Of a DNA stretch of 64,000 nucleotides, positions 58,777-64,000 are shown piece after piece. The position numbers and the translations under genes are program-made. How positions within the stretch are numbered: position 1 is the first letter of the stretch; every line of letters begins with the position of its first letter. The DNA comes from Coccinella septempunctata. Taxonomy: Eukaryota > Arthropoda > Insecta > Coleoptera > Coccinellidae. The DNA lies in assembly GCF_907165205.1 (NCBI RefSeq), contig NC_058189.1:40016270-40080269 (forward strand). The letters are read 5' to 3'. The notes beneath the pieces are model-generated. The model had not been told where the DNA came from. It worked only from the letters and a program-made list of their open reading frames with translations, and did no database searches.

Positions 58777-59077
58777 AATATAAATGGAAACAACAATTCC
58801 TAAGGAATTGTCGCTCCAATAATGCGAGTTAGTCATGAACTACCATAGGAGGTCCCAGAGAAGTCGAAACATTCAAGTGCAACTGTAGACCTCACTTTCT
58901 GTGCAGACTCCTATAACAGTTCATGGCTCCCAAGAAAAAAGAAAAGAAGAAGTGTGTACAGCACTCCAGTTTAAGCGCCTAACGGGGCGCATCGGAAGAA
59001 TTAAATATAAATGAAAACAACAATTCCTAAGGAATGGTCGCTCCAATAGTGCGAGTTAGTCATGAACACAATTTTTA
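58777..59077. repeat. Direct repeat, two ~65-75-bp units 227 bp apart
   Basis: AATATAAATGGAAACAACAA ... CTCCAATAATGCGAGTTAGT (58777-58840) recurs as AATATAAATGAAAACAACAA ... CTCCAATAGTGCGAGTTAGT (59004-59077). The spacer between them is unique. This may be a small tandem duplication or the ends of a short LTR-like element. Confidence 0.75.
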
Positions 59078-59227
59078 TTGGTTAGACAAAAAAAATTCAT
59101 CAAAAGGATATTCCTCGGAATTTCCCATAATAGAATAGCTAATTGACGTGCTTCTAGAAATTAAACCGGGTTGTCGATTATCAAATTGGGTTCTTCATAA
59201 AAGAGTTACACTTTTTTGATAGCAATC

Positions 59228-59482
59228 CAGGGCCGTAATATGATTTTTTCCAACAGGTTTATTTGCTGACCTATAACACAAAGTTGTGTTTTTCGTAGGA
59301 AAACAGTAAATTAAAATGACTTAGAAAGAATCGCCATTTTTTTTCCATTCCAGAAATATATCATAAATCACCCTTAGTCTTTCTTCTTCTAGTCATTTTA
59401 AACTGTTTTCATAAGAAAAAACACATCATTATGTTATAGCTCATCAAATATACCTGTTGGAAGATATCTTAGTACGCCACTG
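59228..59482. repeat. Palindromic hAT-like MITE
   Basis: The ends CAGGGCCGTAATATGA and (inverted) CAGTGGCGTACTAAGA frame arms that share TTCCAACAGGTTTATTTG, CTATAACA and ACAGTTTAAAATGACT-like blocks. CAG-GCGTA ends resemble hAT termini. No exact 8-bp duplication was found. Confidence 0.6.
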
Positions 59483-60465
59483 GATTGTTGTCAAAAAAAG
59501 TCTGTATAAAGTTTTCATTTCAACATCCTAGTACAAACAGAAACGGAGATAATTTATTTATTTACAAAGTTGAAAATTTAATTTTGGCTTATAACTCGAA
59601 AACAAAAGAAGATAAAGGAATGCAGTTGATGGCATTATTAGTTTCTCGAAAAATGACGACGTGCTGTGCATTTTCCTCTATCTCATTGGGTTCAAAAAGT
59701 TGTAGTTTAGATATCACCAATTTTGCCCACCCTATACAGGTTTCATGCTGTCTTCCGTTTACATTTGTCCGGCCGATCGTGGTTTTTCTCGTTCATATGA
59801 GTTTTGAGTTGTATTTCTCGTGACCTGTAAAATGAACACATATCGATGCCTATATTCTGTAGAACTCGTTTTGATTTTTATTTTTAATGACGATTTTCAA
59901 TATGTAAAAATATTTCAATTTTTATTATACTGACAGTGGGTATCTTAATCTGCTTCGTTTTTACACAACATTCTATTATATAATATTTACAGTGTGATGT
60001 TTTTCACGATGCATACAAATATTGTGATGTTCAAGCGCTATCAGAGTCTTCAATATTTATAATGATTTAAGTAAGGGTTTAATGACTGATCTAGGTAAAT
60101 GAAAGAACTACTCCTTTTTCTACACCAAGCTTTCGCAATTTACTTTATTGCTCCTTCAGGGTTTCTACAAAATATAATTTCAGATCGACACAGTTTAATA
60201 CCATTACCTCTTGGACATACCGAAATAAGGTTAACTATGTGACCGACTTCGACAACAATACATAGCATACTTCCTCTAAAAATACAGACAGAATTCAAAT
60301 TTCTTTTCTTTCTCCATTCAATAGTCAAACAAAAACATATACAAATAAGGCTTGCAATCAGTTTTCAGTCTTAATCTCATCAGTTTATTATTTGACATTT
60401 CTCAGTTTATTGCGTCTCATTTAAAATCAAACTTCAATGTCACGTTAACAGATGCACACCACAAA
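59483..60465. other. No recognisable gene
   Basis: AT-rich. The open frame at 59485-59823 (112 aa) has no recognised similarity. Confidence 0.5.
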
Positions 60466-61465
60466 TCACAGTCCACAAATCTTCTTGCTCATCCAACGTC
60501 TGCTTCCTGGTTTCTGTTCGGTCTCATCTCCAACAAATAGCTGTATTGTGACTTTATGACAATCCAGGCAACCTATTTCATATATGACGTTACTTTTCAA
60601 CGGTACTGGAATCGGATCCTTGAGTCTACTGTACAATTTTCCGACTGTTTTTTGATTATATGTTGCTATCTGTACATCTCTGAAAATATTTTTTATTTTT
60701 TTATTTAAATCTTTTATATTTGGCAGGGACGCAACTTTTTTATCAGTTTTTGGGTTTTGTTCATTTTCATTTGAAGTTGTATTTGATGAGTACAATAGCT
60801 TTTTTATCATGCCAGGTGGATAAGAATTCTGCACCAATATTTCATACAATTGTTTCAAACCTTTTTTCTGAAATGTGCTATGGCAGATTTGGATCACCCT
60901 ATTCCTAATTTGTTTTATGAAATTAATTTTTATATTGATGTTATGGTCTGAAACATGTGTTTTTTCTGTACCAATTTAGTTTTATTAAATTCTCCTCTCT
61001 GTGTACCTTTGTGTATAGAAATGGTACGCCACAGTCTATGTCCTCCTTTTCCACTGTAAACTTTAAATTTGCATGAAATTCATTAAAGCAGTGTTTCATC
61101 AATTTTGTCTCCCGGCAATACCATCAGGATATCATCAATATTGGAATGCTGAAGACCAACTTCAACAACGACACAACCACCATATCGTCCATAACATACT
61201 GTGCTAGTATGGGACTTTATTCCGATCCCATCGCACAACCGACTATTTGAGCATAGAACTTTCCTCTGAATTTAAAGTATTTATTCTCCAACAAATAAGA
61301 CATTATCTCAAAAAACATCTTCTCATCAATTAATGTGTGATGTTTTTGTCCTCCCATTTATTGTTCAAAACACTGATAAGTAAATTCTTATCCAAGGATC
61401 CTAATAGATTAACCACATCAAAAGACACTATTTTGTAATTATCTGGCAATATTGAATTGTTAATC
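60466..61465 (-). pseudogene. Penelope-like element relic (RT to endonuclease)
   Basis: From the right: LPDNYKIVSFDVVNLLGSLD (palm), then ENKYFKFRGKFYAQIVG with CAMGSE-stop-SPILAQYVMDD, the diagnostic PLE segment. Degraded thumb sequence follows (ENLIKLNWYRKN). At 60466-60897 comes PNIKDLNKKIKNIFRDV, then PVPLKSNVIYEIGCLDCHK, the linker and cysteine motif leading into GIY-YIG, with a frameshifted FVGDETEQK in place of YVGxT. Stops interrupt every domain. The order RT, linker, endonuclease is that of a canonical EN+ PLE. Confidence 0.85.
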
Positions 61466-61523
61466 TGGTCTGAAAACTATTTCTTTTTTGTCATTTGTCA
61501 CTGTTTGTTTTTTATTTTTTTTT

Positions 61524-61560
61524 AGACTGAAGAAGGCATGATGTGCAGAAACGTCGTGAA
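61524..61560 (+). other. Hammerhead-like motif, second copy
   Basis: CTGAAGA (61527-61533) fits the CUGANGA core box. GCA-TGATG-TGC (61536-61546) could be a short stem II, and GAAACGTCG (61548-61556) supplies the second box. The layout matches the motif at 58139 and is consistent with a PLE terminal ribozyme. It points away from the minus-strand PLE beside it, so it may belong to another copy. Confidence 0.45.
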
Positions 61561-64000
61561 GGAATAGTTTCGTTGTGTTTTCCTTAGACTGGTATTTCCC
61601 AACTGAGGCACTGTTATGTGGTTCAAGTGTATGTAGGTTCAAGTAGCCTCAGAATCTGTTTTAGTAATATTAAAAATTGTTCAACAAATTTTGATAATAA
61701 GTGATTTCTCAGTTTATAGAACTGAGAAGATTGGCAGTTGGTATTATGGAAACGTAAGTTTTTGAAATGAATGAATAGAAAAATATAATACATACTACAT
61801 ACAGAAAAAACTTGAAACTCGAAATGTGTGGAGCTATAAGATGATTGAAATTGAAATTCTATGTATAAACCACAATTGGAACATACAATTCAAATATTGT
61901 ATCGAACTAGAAAATATTCAGCTTGAGTTGATTGCCACATAGCGACAATCCATAGTTGTGAGTTGTAAAAAGTTGGTGGAAACGGAAGAAGGTTGAAGAG
62001 GAATTGCAGTTAATGTAGCTGAAAGTGGTCGAAAACTGCCTACGAAGCTTTATGGAAACTTTTCCACATCGGTGTGAAACAGATTTCCAGAAGTTACTAA
62101 TTGTTAACTTTGGCGTTGTTTCTTGCTATTCAATTGATTTTGTCTGTTCCAGTTGATAACCGCCGAAAAGTTGTTGAAAGCTCGAATTCCTAAATCGAAA
62201 ACGACAGAAAGGCACCACAGCGTTCATCTTCAGAATCTGAACGGATTATCTCCCTAAAATGAATTATTGTCCTTCTCTTTCGCTGCCAAATAAAAAAGAA
62301 GGTATTTTCATGAGAATATAATGATTTAAGTGTGGTTACCGTGAAATAATGAATTTGTCTCAACTATTATATCACCAAGAATGTCATATCTTTCTCAAAT
62401 TTCGTGTGGATTAAATTCGCCCTCTACTTCTACCATTCCTCTTGCAGTATCCATAAGAAATCCCTCTGAACTCAAGCCCATAAAGTAAATCGATTAAGTT
62501 CATATTGGGGTTATGTTTTCAATTATTATTTTGTATCTCTCTTCTTCCCAAAGATGCGTAGACTTCAACTGGGATTATATTGTTGCTCAGGGATAGCAGG
62601 CATAGCTGGGCACCGTTCATCAAATAATTAACTTCGTTAATCGCTCGTTCGTTACTAAAAGAGTCAACTTCGTTAAACGTTGTAGCATTAAATTTGGGAC
62701 CATTTATTGCAAGTTAACGATAATCGTTAACACCTGTTCAAAGTCAAGGGTGATATGATTTTGTCAAAAAAGAGTAGTGAACTGTATAACAAGATAATTG
62801 AGTTGGAGATGGTATAAAAATATTTATTGTATATCATTCACAATCATAACATGAATAAGTCACCTGCATAAAGCTAATATAGTAATAAAAAACAAATAAA
62901 GAACATCTATAGACTCAGAGAAACATTATTCAAATAAAATAAGAGATAATCCAGAGCAGATCGAATGAGAATTCACTTGAGGTCACACTTAGACTTTCAA
63001 TGAATTCAAAATTAACACAGCGTTTACAGTAACAGAGCAATCAATGAAAATTGATTGCGAGAGCTTGGAGCTTTATTCCAACAGAAGGTTAGAATAATGA
63101 ATTTCATTGAGAAAATCGAAATGTGAGAGTGAAATAGGTACAGGGGTGAAACTACATTGTCTTAGTCTGATCATCAATGAGAGATCAATACATTAAATGT
63201 GAGTTGACCAATAATTATGATTTAAAAATGAGCAGTTCATGAATCGTACAAGTTAAATGAGAAAAGCAAAATTAATTATTACAATGAAATGGAAAGATCA
63301 AAGTTAATTAAAGAAATGGAAGGAACAATCATAATTAATCTGAGAAGACCAAGAATAATGTAATCAACATACATTACGTGGGTCTTGGAGAATGCTACAA
63401 TTTATCAATGAATACAATATTTACAGAGACGGACTGCTTATAAGTAAGCACGAATAGAACGTCTAGCGGAAAAACAGAAGATACAATTGATAAATTATGA
63501 GAGGTGCAAATCGCGAGTACTGAGATAATCACTAATCGTTGGTTTGGAGAAGTGCAGAAGGCTGAAAACTAACATGTATATCGAACGAGATGAATGAACT
63601 TGAGAATGCATTATGAGAGTACAAGTTTGTAATGAGTAGATCATATCAATTGAGTGTGCCCGATTACCAGAGCAGGCCTTCCAGGGTGGAGCCAGGGACG
63701 AGAGTGTATCTACCTGTATCATGGTTTACCATTGATTATTGAAGAATAGTTGAGATGTTCTCATCACGTTCTGAAGGAAACTACTAAATCCAGGATCCAC
63801 CCTGGAGAATATTAGGGTTCATTCATATGAAACTCGACAACAGTAATTAGTCATATTTGCGTAAGACGTGAACATCAGAGTTGTATTGAAAAATTAAATA
63901 AACTCATTCAACTAAAAGAAATGATCATGAGAAGAAAATGAATCAGTATTCATGATCAATGATAAGTCTTGCGAAAAATTCAATTCTGGTACTACGTACC
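61561..64000. other. No recognisable gene; C-poor from ~62800
   Basis: No coding similarity was recognised. At 62600-62740 GTTCATCAAATAATTAACTT, TCGTTAATCG and AGTTAACGATAATCGTTAAC form scattered inverted words, possibly an eroded element end. From about 62800 to the window edge the plus strand is poor in C and rich in A and G, opposite to the G-poor stretch at 32160-33445. Confidence 0.4.

Overview
The window is AT-rich arthropod nuclear DNA, most likely from an insect; a beetle is a guess from the repeat style, not a demonstrated fact. I could not recognise a single host gene, rRNA, tRNA or CRISPR array. Nearly everything identifiable is transposable-element sequence: LINE-type (non-LTR) retrotransposons, Penelope-like elements (PLEs), Tc1/mariner, hAT and piggyBac-type DNA elements, and many palindromic (foldback or MITE-like) repeats. 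The overall picture is an intergenic or intronic TE graveyard with one young element.

Layout. 1-5 kb: a PLE reverse-transcriptase relic (minus), two back-to-back palindromes, and a decayed mariner-like element with intact ends and TA target-site duplication (TSD). 6.6-10.3 kb: a short hAT element with an 8-bp TSD, a palindromic MITE, and the 3' end of a LINE. 10.3-16 kb: mostly unrecognised DNA with hairpins. 16.1-17.7 kb: a LINE RNase H domain split by another LINE that carries a 156-bp AT tract. 19.8-24 kb: the 3' end of a Jockey-like LINE, a PLE relic with GIY-YIG remnant, an RT scrap, and a TA-flanked element with ~300-bp inverted ends carrying a cysteine-rich CXC domain. 24-29.9 kb: inverted arms enclosing an almost full-length CR1/Jockey-type LINE, then a truncated cysteine-rich repetitive gene, an RT scrap and a 930-bp foldback MITE.

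33.5-42.5 kb is the most intricate part. A piggyBac-type MITE is followed by a Jockey-like LINE (ORF1 with zinc knuckles, ORF2 with endonuclease). This LINE is interrupted in ORF2 by a ~5.2-kb foldback element with a 10-bp TSD. The foldback arms carry 145-bp tandem repeats, and one arm is itself interrupted by a mariner element with ~200-bp inverted repeats and a TA TSD. At least three nested insertion events can therefore be ordered in time.

42.6-47.3 kb: a CR1-like LINE relic (minus) and a 5'-truncated RTE-like LINE with a 12-bp TSD. 47.9-49.1 kb: a relative of the foldback core. 51.4-56.6 kb: a full-length I-like LINE (ORF1 intact; ORF2 with endonuclease, RT and RNase H broken by one TGA; poly-A tail; 12-bp TSD), the youngest element here. 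56.9-61.6 kb: PLE fragments in both orientations, LTR-like direct repeats and two hammerhead-like GAAAC motifs. The last 2.4 kb has no recognisable gene and is C-poor on the + strand.
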